From Taenia hydatigena (taxonomy: Eukaryota > Platyhelminthes > Cestoda > Cyclophyllidea > Taeniidae), in NCBI GenBank assembly GCA_036345935.2, contig JADWOT020000009.1:5351381-5415380 (forward strand): a DNA stretch of 64,000 nucleotides, written 5' to 3'. Both the position numbers and the translations under genes were made by a program. Shown here piece after piece: positions 1-10,822 of the stretch (position 1 is its first letter; every line of letters begins with the position of its first letter). Below the pieces are notes generated by a model, which was not told where the DNA came from, searched no databases, and saw only the letters and a program-made list of their open reading frames with translations.

Positions 1-326
1 TATTTCAAACGGCTAAAACCAGAACAATAGCAAGCTTTAGATAAGACGGTGCGGCCTTATATGTTAAAATGCGACAGTTCTGGCTCCAACTAAACATATA
101 CAGCCCCCTTCCAACTAAGAAAGCAAAGCCAATGTGATATCAAAAGGGTCGTCTGACCTCTAAGAGCACCCGACATCTACCTACTCAGACAACTGGGGCA
201 TGATTTGCAATTCAACCTGCGGCTCCCATTCACTAATTTTGCGTAATTGAGATGATGGAGGCTTAAGAACTTAAACTGACCTTTTCTAGAATGTTATTAC
301 CCAAAAAGAATATTGTTTTAACTCAC

Positions 327-3300
327 CATGCGTTCAGATCGCAGAAAATCAGTGGCTCGTTCGATTCCCTGAGTAAATTCCGCAAGAGTCACAAAGACGT
401 TCGTCTGTGAGGATAGAAAATCGTAATAGGAGTCAACCCCACCTCTACTTACAAGATGTGAGACACTGTGTGTCCCTTACGCACATCACCATTAAACAGT
501 TTTACTATATGGTTGTTTAGCTACAAGTGACCCAGGCCATACAATTTCGATGAAATGAACAGTTCTGAGCGAAGAAGAACCGAAACCACAAATAAGTTTT
601 GAATTTGTAGTAATTAGTATTTACTGACGAGAAAGGCAGAAAAAGCTCTTCCACTGTAGCATTAAATTGCGGTTATAATGAACGCGTTTGAGAGTCGAAT
701 TCGGTTTCGAAATAATTTGCGAAGAAGAAAGCGGACTGACTCGAATGCTTTCCTCTAGAGACGAGGCGGCCTCAGAACCCTCTCGAACAACATCATCATG
801 GACACACTGACTCTCTGTCTGGTCGTGTTGCTTAGCTACTGTCATTGGAGGCCCGAGGCACGAGTGTGCGCAGCCAGGCGGATCTGACTGGTGCACCACC
901 ATGTCAACAGGTTGAAAAGTGGTCGGAAGGGTCGATGGCGGAGCAGGTGGTTGGTGGGGATGGTATCTGGAGGAGGAAGAGGAGGAAGAACAGCACGAGA
1001 GCTGGGGCGGTGCGGGCACCGCAGTTTGGGTATGTTCGGATCCAAACATGGGTCCACTAGGCGAATTGCCCCAGAGGAGACTTGCTGCCGCTGCTGCCAC
1101 CATTGTGGGATGATGCTTTGCTAACTGACTCAGAAACTCCGCCGTTGGAGTGGGCTGAGAGTGATGAAGCTGGGAGGAACAGCTTCCACTTGCGAATTGG
1201 GGATTCCTATAAACGAAAGCAGGGCTTTAGATCGGGTTAGTTAACGAGTTATTGGTTGATGGTGTTTTCGACAAAAATCGGATGACTCACAAAAGGAAGT
1301 GGTTAGCGAGCGAACTCGCAACAGTTACAGAAGCAAGTTGTTGGCAGAAGCTACTGCCCACCATGTCCGTCCCAGCATCGTATTCCTGAGCATCCTCAAC
1401 CTTAAGTTTCTTAAGAGAGGAGGCAGATGAAACTATGGGAGAAGTCTGTTGAGCATCAATAGGGTTCAGAAAGGCTGCGCTGGAAGACGAGACGCCAGAG
1501 GAAGCGCTGAGAGTAGACGCTCGACTCCTGGTCCCCTCTCCGTCAGTAGCGCTACCCAAGTCGGCTGTCAATGAGACCGCTCCCTCTGCTGAGGTTATGG
1601 CGGCAGCCGTCGGTACCACCGTTACGTCAACAGCCTCGAAGGTATTGAGAGGTCGCTTGGGGACACCAGCAGTTGCTAGCGGAAGCGTAGTCTGACGCCG
1701 TCTCGGAGAGAGTGGCGCGGGGTCTTCAACGTGGTTGGTTTGAGTCGAAGGACGCCTTGATGCTGATGAGTCATCCGGGGACGGAAGTCTGCCATTCTGC
1801 TCTCGCTGGGAGATCTCTCGCACGCAGTAGTACTTTATAGCATTCGGCTGTCGACCGACGCGACTTCCTTTGAGGCAAAGAAGTAAGACCGGCGAGTTTA
1901 CAATTTAACTATGATTATTTAGCGGTCATGAAATCCCTCGAAATCCGTCCATCTATGAGGTAGAGAGAAGAGGAAATTTTCAACGATTTAGATAGGACGA
2001 AAGTTTAAAGCAGAGTCGACAAGTCGGGCAATAGTAACAAATTTAATTTTGAAAGAACGTCTTCCAGAGGGTTTGTGGGTCTGTAAAGCATTGTGCCCCC
2101 TTGGATAGCATAAACGAACCAGTGAAGGCTTGCAGTCGTTTTTTGGAGATAGCTAGGGTATATAACTATCAATATTAAACTAACACATTCCCGTTTTGTC
2201 CGTTGCATTCCAAGAATTTTTCTCAACCAGAACTGAGGTGGCATATATGGATTCACAAACTCTAGCAAAAGGGCATACTTTAGTTGTTTTCCTTTTATCT
2301 GCTACGAGAAAGTGCTTGGCCTGGCAAAGGATTTGCCGATAACAGCAAGTAGCTCCGAGGGAATGCAGACTTGTTCGGGTAGGGCGCCAATTTCAACAGA
2401 CTGAAGCTATTGAACCGTCAAAGTGCGGATTTTGGTCGCGTGTGAAGTCTCTTTCTATTGACTCAGGTATTGCCAATAACAAAGTCAATAACCTTATTCA
2501 TTGTAGGTCTCACTGCAAGTCCTTTGAGGATTAAATGCATAAGAATTATGGATAAATAATACCAATGATAATCTCGGATGCACATTTTTCCACGAATTAA
2601 ACACTACCAAGCAATGAATTTGCATTAAACTTAAATACCGAACATAGCGACATGCCGAGGATGATTAATGAACTCTCCTACGATGCTTGGCATGATGCAA
2701 TTCAGTGCTTCCACAGCTAATAACTTGGAAATTGCATCACGAATTCGGTGTGAATGCGATTTATCAGATGGGAGCCAAAAAGTAATAGAATGGCAAAACA
2801 CATGTTGACATTTTCTCCATTTTTAGCTGTGATCGTAATTTAATCTTCTGCAAATGAAAAAAATCAGGCGCAAGTATGCCACCCACTGAATAAAACGACC
2901 GTAATGTTGTTTGTGCTAATTTGTGTAGTCTTGACCACGAATGTCAACAAAATCCCATATGCTTTGAATTAAACGCCGCCATAGGCAAAAGTTGTAAGGC
3001 CATCGCTTCTGTTCAAGCCGAAGGAGCAGTCAGTAGTTCATGTCTTTTCATACGACCGCGTTGGCGATGTGCGCAAAAGCAGAAGCAGCTGAACAATGTC
3101 GCCCTCTGGAAGAGAGGGCAAGAGCTACAAATTAATGTGTTGACACACACATCACGCTATGTACACAGAGCACAGACTCGCGATGCAGCCTGAAAATGCA
3201 CAGCCACCAGGAGACATTCCGCAAAAGGGAGAAAAATGAACCTTTGAAAACCATGTATATCCTTCACCACTCACCCACCCACTCCCCAGGCAAAGCCTTA

Positions 3301-6300
3301 CGACGTTAAACGTCGGTTAGTAACACCCTGAAACAACGTCTACATCTTCTGAATTCTCTTAGAGAAAAACTTGTCAGCTTCCAGCTTAACAAAGGATCTT
3401 AAAATTACCCACCGTGATCTTGAAGAAAATACTATGCTGGACAAGCATGCACAATTAAATACAATTTCCCATACGTTTGCCCCCACAAATGAGTTCAATG
3501 AAATTTGAAGTGTCGATAAATTTAGTGTCGTTTAGTACAGGATCTTCAATTGAATACCAGGAATTTTTCAACAATTGCAGTTCAAGGAATACACAGGCAA
3601 ACTGTGACCATCAATGCAGAAGTAGGATCCTGCGGTGTTTTAACAGTTATGTGTTAGAAACGAGGATCGCAGTTCATCCTGCAAAGTAAAAAGCCAATGA
3701 ATTCATTCTCTAGGGGGTCTCACCCCATCATCACCCGAAGAGCGTCATGAAAAAGGCGCAGAGATAGAGGCGGTGACTTTCTTGCAGGCTGAAAGCCAAG
3801 TAAGGAACAAAAGTAGTGCGTCTCCCTGCAAACTCCCTGCTAATGCTGCCCAAGAATGCAAAACTGTCGACCACTTCAAAGAGAGACGGAAGCCATGGGG
3901 AAGAAAGTCGAAGCATCTCCTTGTCAGAAAACTGGATCGTCGTGAACACAACACTCGATGTCTGGTAAAACTACCACCGAATGATAAACAGACGGTTTAA
4001 GAGGCAAATATTTATCTGTTTAGTTTGATACACCACCGTTGACATGGTAGCGAGTGCAGGTGATTTGCAGGAGAAGGGAAGAACAAAAGGCAGAATGCGC
4101 AACGGAGGCAAAGTGCAGTGAACGCGAGGGCTAGTCTGTACGCATTTAAGGCGCTACTACACGTCTGCATTTCAATTACTTATCTTTTGAAAAAAAGCAC
4201 ACTAGTAATCAACTTAGAAGGTCATGAAAAAGGTGGAAAAGACCCTAACTCACGTTTCTGAGACATTCCCACCTCGAGGCACTTTTTGAAGCGACAACTT
4301 TTGCACATGTTGCGGTTAGAGGGTGTGATGCGACAAGTCTGGTTGCCCAGGCACTGCGGGATGCTGTTCGAATGAACCGTTCGTCGGAAAAAACCCTATG
4401 AGAACAAAAAAATCCACACAAGCAACACTTGAGCAATCGTCTCTGACTCTCGCGTTCTCAGCTAAATCAGGGATTGAGCCCAAACAGCGTGCGTGGGTCT
4501 ACACACGGAACGCTGATAACTACATTTAAACATGGACAATTCGGCAAAGAATATATAGATTTGGCTTACTTTGCAGCCCTCGCAGGTCAGGGCACCAAAG
4601 TGGAAACCAGAAGACGGTCCACCGCATACTCTACACGGGATCTTGGAAACGTCACAACCGATCTCTCCACCCGGGGCTGAAATACACATTTTAAGCCATA
4701 AGTTGGGTTGAGTTCTTCAACCAACAGTAAAACTAGAAACTATTTTACCACGAATCCATGGAACCTAGATCCTACTGGCCCTTAAAGTTATTAGGTCACC
4801 ATTTTGATCCAGGTATTGGCAGAGTGGATAATGACGACCCACTAACCGCACAGGTAAGCATTTTCAAGATAGTCACACAAACATTATTGCAACTGGAAAT
4901 TGGATCAAAGATAGGCATCGTTGACCTTAATTCCAACATATAGATCAGTGGGCGCATTAAGCTCAAAGACTAGCCTGAACTCTAACGCCATAAAAAGACC
5001 TACCACTGACAGTGGAAACAGTATGCTTCATGAACAATACCAAAAAAGCGCATAATTAAAGTCGGTTAGCGTGTAAACCTGGGCTAACATAACCACTACA
5101 ACTCCATAGCAAGTAAGTTTTAGTTTCCCTTTTAAATTGAACCACACAAGTATGGTCTCAGAAACAAGTAAATTGTGAGGAATCAAAACACTTTAGTGGC
5201 AAGACATTCACCTCAGAAAATATGTTTCTAAGCGCTCCTGAGCATGCTTAGGATTACTGTTGATTTAGGAATATCAATGTGCAACTAAAACGACTTTGCA
5301 TGATGCGCACAGACTCACGGTTTTACGGGTTCCACTCAAAATAACCAATTAATATCCATACGCAGACCGCAAAAACATTCAAAAAACCTCCATAAATCTT
5401 GCTGAAATTGCCGCAGCATGATACACACTCACACATATTTAAGGTCAATCAGAAGTAAGCACAAAAGCATGGTCAAAATTCAGTATGATGAAGACAGATG
5501 AAATGACTATCCTGGCAGGGAGGAGGGGAAATGGAGAAAGGAAGCTCTCTTGCAATTAAAAAGGCTGGAAAACAATGCGGACATACGCGTGAGACTCATG
5601 CCGAGATCGAGACATTTTCGAAAGCGACAGTGTGGACACTTGCCCCGGCCGGGCCCCTCAATTTTACAATTGCCTCCCATCGGACAAACAACGTTCAAAT
5701 CCGGGAAAATTTCGCCTCCCTGAGTGGAAGACTTCGCGGAGTCACCTTCTCCACTGGCCGATTTGTCCTTCTTGATCCGATTAGTCAAGTGACGAGTGAA
5801 AAACTTCTAAAGTGTTTTAAAATAATGCACTTAATAGTGTATTCGATCAACGCGGGTCAATAGCGACCCAACCTGAAGGTGCGAGGTCACAAAAGAGCCG
5901 TTTAAGAGGTATATCGATAAGCATCATCGTACACAGAATAATGCTTCGTGGATAAAAAGTTATGCTTAAAAATCAAGCTCATTATCATTGTTCGACCGTA
6001 ATTTATTATGATGTACCGCTTAATCTAACACCCTCGCCTAATAAAGGAGAACCGAGCTGCGTAAATCGTGCACGATACTCAGGATCCTATGGCACCATAA
6101 GATTTAAAAGGGTTCTGATAACAAAAGGCGATAATGTCTACACTTTAGCTTGTCAAAAAAACATAGAGGTGGAGGAGGACTTGTGGACAAAGAAGCCCAA
6201 GCACGCAGCAAAGCTTCGACCTATACAAATCGAAGGTATACATGTGAGTAAGTTAACAGCAGCAGAAGTTCGCCTTATTTTGTTAGCTCATTGTTCCGAA

Positions 6301-7015
6301 AGATATGTATATTTATATAATCGTTGCTTGTTAAGTAAATTACGGCCGAAATTTGTTTAATACAAATGATCGTCACCAAGAGGACTTGCGTGAATCATTC
6401 TAGACCTGGGAGGTAATTTAAAAAGCAAATGATTAAAGACAACCATACAGCAATGTTTAACTTATAAAAGAGCATGATTTACTACATCAAAATACCATGA
6501 ATCCCGGATTCTCAAGGCAAAAAAGGGGTTTGCGAAGCAGATTCAACATTTATGCCAAAAAATTGCAAGCACACCTTGCATGCTTCACAAACGTAGGCTC
6601 GGTGGTGGAATCCAACAGAAGGCTGTCCGCAGACTTGGCAAGCCTGGTCTTCCGACCGACGCTGATATTGAGTAAATGCAAACTCTGGTGTCATTTCATC
6701 AGTAAAGAAAGCAGAAGCTGATTGCAAGGGTTCGGTGATTTTCGATGAATTAGTTACACCAGATTCTGATGCGTCGGTGGAAACCCAGGATGAATCAGAC
6801 GACAAAAATCCATGAATTTTTGGCGGTTCAGAATCACAAGGTATTTTCTTGGATCTTTTCGATGATACTAAGGTAACAGAATCAACAAGGTCTTCCCCAA
6901 AGTACATACTACGGCTTTGACTTAGATGACCATCTTCGCGTTGACCTTTAACAAGTGAAAGAGTTTCGAAGGATTGGTAAGAGGGGATTCCGACATCCTC
7001 AACTTCATCAATCAT
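327..7015 (-). CDS. 2DBD nuclear receptor (two tandem DNA-binding domains), partial at 3' end
   Basis: Ligand-regulated transcription factor with two zinc-finger DNA-binding domains. Exons read on the minus strand: 7015-6575 (N-terminus and finger 1 of DBD1, ending in P-box CEACK), 5806-5587 (KFFTRH, finger 2 of DBD1, CPHCRFRKC), 4676-4570 (short linker, then CRVCGG and P-box CEGCK of DBD2), 4395-4254 ([22 protein letters not shown]), 1867-1291 ([11 protein letters not shown] extension, then Ser/Thr/Pro-rich hinge), 1206 to about 650 (hinge, low complexity), and 404-327 ([18 protein letters not shown], like ligand-domain helix 3). All junctions through the hinge keep frame. The junction between the exon ending near 650 and the one at 404 is unresolved; an exon may be missing. 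The ligand domain continues off the left edge. Start: the first ATG (7013-7015) after an in-frame stop; an acceptor-like TAG lies 9 nt upstream, so a further 5' exon is possible. The CEACKK plus CEGCKG P-box pair matches the published flatworm 2DBD receptors (for example in Schistosoma). Confidence 0.92.
1868..4253 (-). other. large intron of the 2DBD receptor
   Basis: This 2.4-kb intron separates the DBD2 finger-2 exon (donor GTGAGT at its upper end) from the exon that starts with the C-terminal extension of DBD2. Short open frames inside it on both strands show no family similarity and no splice-site pairing that I could recognise. The other long receptor introns, 4677-5586 and 5807-6574, are also without recognisable content. 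Confidence 0.6.
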
Positions 7016-7368
7016 AATAACCACTACGCACCCAGTAAATCACGGGTAAACCACAAATAATTAGAATTGTAATGCGCTGGGTAACATTTCATGTCGAGAA
7101 TAGGTAACATAAACAAAAATCCACATGGCATATAAGTTAGTACCGTAGTTAAAGTACACGAACAGAATTTTATGAGAAAAAGCAACATGATTTCTAAAGC
7201 ATGTTTCAGAAAGGCCACGACTCTCCCTTATTGGCTTCCATAATTACCTTTTAATATTTGTAATAAAAATTAAATACAGTTCAGCTATTATCATTCGCTC
7301 CGTAACAAATTTACTATTTTTTTAAAGAGCTAAATTTTTGCACTAAAAAGGTTAATAGGATAAATGTT
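7016..7368. other. upstream flank of the receptor gene, no recognised feature
   Basis: AT-rich sequence between the first receptor ATG and the start of the retroelement cluster. It may contain a 5' untranslated exon or promoter, but no motif could be pinned down. Confidence 0.4.
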
Positions 7369-7540
7369 TGTAGCGTTCCGAGACTTCCTTGGGGGCAAAA
7401 GGGAGAATATTTAGCGGTTCGAGATTTCCTTGAAGGCAAAAGGAGGCATAATACAAATGCAGAATATATGCATTCAACAAACAGGGCTAATAGGGCTGGT
7501 GGTCTGGCCCAGAGGCCAGCGCACGCGGCCATAGCGATAT
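7369..7540 (-). repeat. broken TRIM-family LTR, with a second LTR start inside it
   Basis: In plus orientation the block opens with TGTAGCGTTCCGAGAC and restarts about 42 nt later with a second copy of the same LTR edge (TTAGCGGTTCGAGA), then follows the LTR consensus to GCGATATGG at 7540. There it changes directly into the interior of the next LTR copy. It looks like nested or recombined LTRs rather than one intact insertion. The minus strand is the element's sense strand, as judged from the primer-binding site of the full-length copies. Confidence 0.7.
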
Positions 7541-8442
7541 GGCTCCCTCGAAGGCAAAAGAAGGCAGAATGCTAGAGTATAATATATGTATACTCAACGG
7601 ACAGAGGGAAATAAGCTGCTGGCATGACTTTGAGGGCAGCCCACGCAGATAGGGCAATATGGCCACCTCTGTGACCCTGACCGAAACCGGTAGTTCCAAC
7701 AAACAAAGTACTACACCGACAGTCGCAACAAACAAAGCATTTTATAGACCCTCTCTTTTTTCGAGCATCGTCCCCGACGCTCTTCTTGGTAGACCTCCCG
7801 TGTTAGCCATCACAACGTGATCAGTGCTGCAAGGAGCACCCACGTGCTAACCGTACCAGTCGCCGCTATTTGACGCAAATGACGTGATGCTTGACATCAA
7901 CGTTACTGACATCTTTAGGCGGTTCGACTAGACTTGGAAAATCATCCGGTTTGGAAAATGAATTCAGAGTGACAGGTTCTGCCGACCATCAGTATGTCCG
8001 TGGGAAGGCGTTAGCACACCGGTCTCCTGTCCAGGTGGTTCACGGCTAATGCCACTTCACTTGTTAACAGCTTTCTTGTAAAACACGAGTATGAGATAGA
8101 TACAGAAGGTAGACGTCGTTCCAAGCCCTTCTGCTATGACATTTTAAAAATTTTATGATTCGTAACACATGCACTTCTTTCGCACCCCTGCAATCTGTCA
8201 CAGGCGGAATAGATCGGAATTGAATCCCATAAAGCCGTATAAGCTTTCCGCTGCCTCCAGTGTAGTGTCTCAAGACTTTTAAAGGCAGAAGAAGGCATAA
8301 TACTGGAACAGAGTGTGTATTCAATAAGTAGAGGTAAAATTGCTGCTGGCATGGCCCGGAGACTAGCCCGCGCGGCTAGAGCAATATGGCAGCCTCAGTG
8401 TCCGAAGCCGGAACCGGCAGTCAGAACAAACAAAGTATTACA
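7541..8442 (-). mobile_element. TRIM-like miniature LTR retrotransposon, copy 1 (damaged)
   Basis: Two direct LTR copies, 7541-7715 (edge truncated) and 8261-8442, flank about 545 bp of non-coding interior. Read on the minus strand, the 5' LTR ends at 8261 and is followed at once by TGGAGGCAGCGGAAAGC, a primer-binding-site candidate that differs at one position from copy 2. A purine tract (GAAAAAAGAGAGGG) lies near the other LTR, at about 7748-7761, separated from it by some 30 nt that duplicate an LTR edge. The interior aligns by eye with that of copy 2 over most of its length (for example CCATCAGTATGTCCGT in both). There is no gag or pol coding capacity, so it must be non-autonomous. The right LTR is clearly diverged from the left, which suggests an old insertion. 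Confidence 0.82.
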
Positions 8443-8608
8443 GTGCTAATAGCATAAGTACTTCAATTATATCAGCATAAATGGAGGTCGTGGTGAATCT
8501 AAATTACCTCCCTTTGAGACTGAAGCGCCCTTGTGGTCAAACTCACATCAATATTTTTGACCCATTCAGATAAGGTGGTTGCGGGTAGATTTAACACAAC
8601 AAAGGTAG

Positions 8609-8945
8609 TGTAGTGTCCGGAGACTTATTTGAAGGCAAAGGGATTTATATTACATGGGTGGAATATAAGTATTTAGCTGGCTAGGCTGGCTTATTGACTA
8701 AGGCAATATGGCTATCCGAGAGACCTTAACCAAAAAAACAAGGTATTAGAGTTGACACTACTGCTGTGGAACGTCGAGCCCTCTCTGAATATGAATGAAG
8801 ATATAATACTTGAGTAGAACATATATGTACGATGTACACAAAGGATTGCGGCCGACTAGCCTGGCTCAGAGGCCATCCTACGCGCCAATGCAAAATGACC
8901 AATCAAGTGCCCATCACCGGAAGGGAGAGTTCAAAATAAGATAAG
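8609..8945 (-). repeat. two degenerate TRIM-family LTR copies in tandem
   Basis: 8609-8750 starts TGTAGTGTCCGGAGAC and ends near AACAAGGTATTA, recognisable as a short, diverged LTR. 8768-8945 retains the central LTR blocks (an AT-rich TATA-like stretch, then GCCTGGCTCAGAGGCC). Neither has an interior, so they are solo or fragmentary LTRs. A further 50-nt scrap of an LTR edge lies at 9152-9205 (CTCAAGACTTTCCTGAAGAC). Confidence 0.6.
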
Positions 8946-9249
8946 TGCATTGCGATCATAGTACCTCAAACATTCTTTGAAGTTACAAAAATCGGAGACT
9001 ACATGAAAGGTTTGCTACTAACCTACGGAATGGTTATAAGGCTGTGAGTGAAGACCGAGAGCTAAATTGCTAAGCTTGAGATCAACCTACGCTGCATAAT
9101 AAACCTGTGCAATCGAATGCACGCATAGCAATACAAAACAATCAATTGTGCAGCGCCTCAAGACTTTCCTGAAGACAAGAGAAGACGTGATGCTCGGCGA
9201 ACAAGGGACATTCAGGCTTCTGACATTATAAAATATGTTCTTTAAATGT

Positions 9250-9420
9250 ATCTTGTAAGCGAGAGGCGTTGAAACAATTTGAATCTGGTCCTGGAGGAGC
9301 GGATTAATTCCTTGGACGTAGACAGACCCACCTCCTAACTTATATAAATGCGCTCCCTACCAACTGCTTCAGCTACTACAATGAAGATGCCTAAAAACAT
9401 CCCACCTTCCCATGTGAGGG
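9250..9420 (-). repeat. diverged repeat shared with 33,310-33,480
   Basis: The reverse complement of this stretch resembles the plus strand at 33,310-33,480. Both contain CAAATTGTTT, a CCTCT-GC-TACAA block and a TTTAAA-rich end in the same order and spacing. It lies just downstream of the decayed integrase on the same strand, so it may be the tail of the same Ty3/gypsy element, but no protein motif confirms that. Confidence 0.4.
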
Positions 9421-9439
9421 GTAGTATAAGGTAAGAAGA

Positions 9440-10760
9440 GGTTAAGGAAGAAAATTCTGCACTGGTGGCAGCGACCGCCTCAGCGTCTTGAGGCTTCATG
9501 GATTCCGCTTCGCTACTTTCGTAAAGTAGTCAACTATAACCAAAATACATAGGTTTCCCTGCTTTGTGGGTGGTAGCGGGCCCATAATGTCTAGCCACAC
9601 TCTTTCGCTTGAGAAAGCCACAGGCATGGCCTGTAGATGTGTGATTGCTGTGGAGTGAGGCTTCTTGAAACTGCTGCAAGTGATTTAAGTTTGACAGAAG
9701 TCGAGCACAGGATCGTTTGCTCGAGGCCTCTACCATCGTTTTCTTGCCCACGTGACCCGATTGCCCGTGCAACTTTTGAAGGACTGTTTTTATTAACGAA
9801 CATGAGATCACTGAGCTCTTTGCGATACGGCGTCTTCTTGGTAATATAAAACCTCATCCTCAAGGGGGCGTTTCAAACGTTCTTGCCATATCCGCCTGGT
9901 TGCCTTAGTGGACGAGCTCATCCCTTCCGCTGTGGGCTTATAAAAGGATGCCAGGAACCCCTCGTATACCAGGGCCATTTTGGGGTTGGTAATCTGCGTA
10001 CTCGCCCTGTGGTGTTTAATGGACTCGCCTAAAAGTAGCGTACCCACTATAACGTTATCCTTTTCTGCTGAGATGGGTGTGCACAACTGTGCATCCGCGT
10101 TGCTGTCTGTTCCCTCTTCTGTACTGAACTGTAAAGTCATATTGTTGCAGTCTCTCATACGAGTGCGCAACGGAACAGTCTCCATTGTTTTAACCGAGTC
10201 AACGCCTGATGATCTGTTCTCACCATGATCTATGTCGCTATCAGGTAGTGTTTGAAGTGTCTTACCATTGAATAAAAGGCGCACAGCTCACGCTCTGTTG
10301 CACTTTTTGTCCGCCTTTCTGTTGGAGTCTAATGTTGGCGAAGAGCATTGTCCGGAATTCATAAAGCCCATTTGGCACTATGAATGGCGTCTTCTCTCTA
10401 TCTATTTCCACCACTTCAACTTGACAGTATCTGGATTTTAAATCCAGGATGGAGGAGCACTTTGATCCATGCATGGAGTCGAACGAATTGTTTATGTGGG
10501 GCAAAGGAAACGCCTCTTTAGCTGCAGCGTTAAACTTCCTATGGTCGATACACGATCGTAGACTACCGTAGCTTTTCTTAAATAGTGCGATCGGAGGGAC
10601 TCATAGTGACTTAGATAGATTTATGACCTCATCCCTAATCATCTCTTCAACCAGACGGTTCACTTCTTCCAGTAGAGGCGACGGAATGCATCTGAAGTGG
10701 TGGAAAATGGGTCTGGCTTCGTTGCATCCGAACACGAAGACACGATATTGGGACTGAATA
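9440..10760 (-). pseudogene. decayed Ty3/gypsy pol (reverse transcriptase and integrase fragments)
   Basis: Read on the minus strand. 10,690-10,270 carries a reverse-transcriptase N-terminal half: EEVNRLVEEMIRDEVINL, a broken SLRSCIDHRKFNAA segment, then LDLKSRYCQVEV and EKTPFIVPNGLYEF. About 9,905-9,700 carries an integrase zinc-binding region (RRIWQERL, LYYQEDA, LHGQSGHVGKKT). 9,600-9,450 carries the start of the integrase core (DIMGPLPPTKQGN, then VDYFTK, then KPQDAEAVAAT). The polymerase YxDD motif, the connection domain and RNase H are missing between the two halves, and frameshifts and stops are frequent, so the copy is dead. It ends abruptly next to the TRIM copy at 10,823, which may have inserted into it. 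Confidence 0.8.
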
Positions 10761-10822
10761 GATATTCGACGCACAGTGGGGTTTTGGCTACTGCAATAGC
10801 CAGAGACCAGTTAACATGTCAA

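Noticed and set aside
5962..6360. 132-codon plus-strand open frame inside a receptor intron
   Set aside because: No family similarity, no splice context, and it lies antisense within the receptor transcript.
9463..9474. TGGTGGCAGCGA on the plus strand, resembling the TRIM primer-binding site
   Set aside because: It is the complement of the decayed integrase (AEAVAAT segment) on the minus strand and has no LTR beside it.
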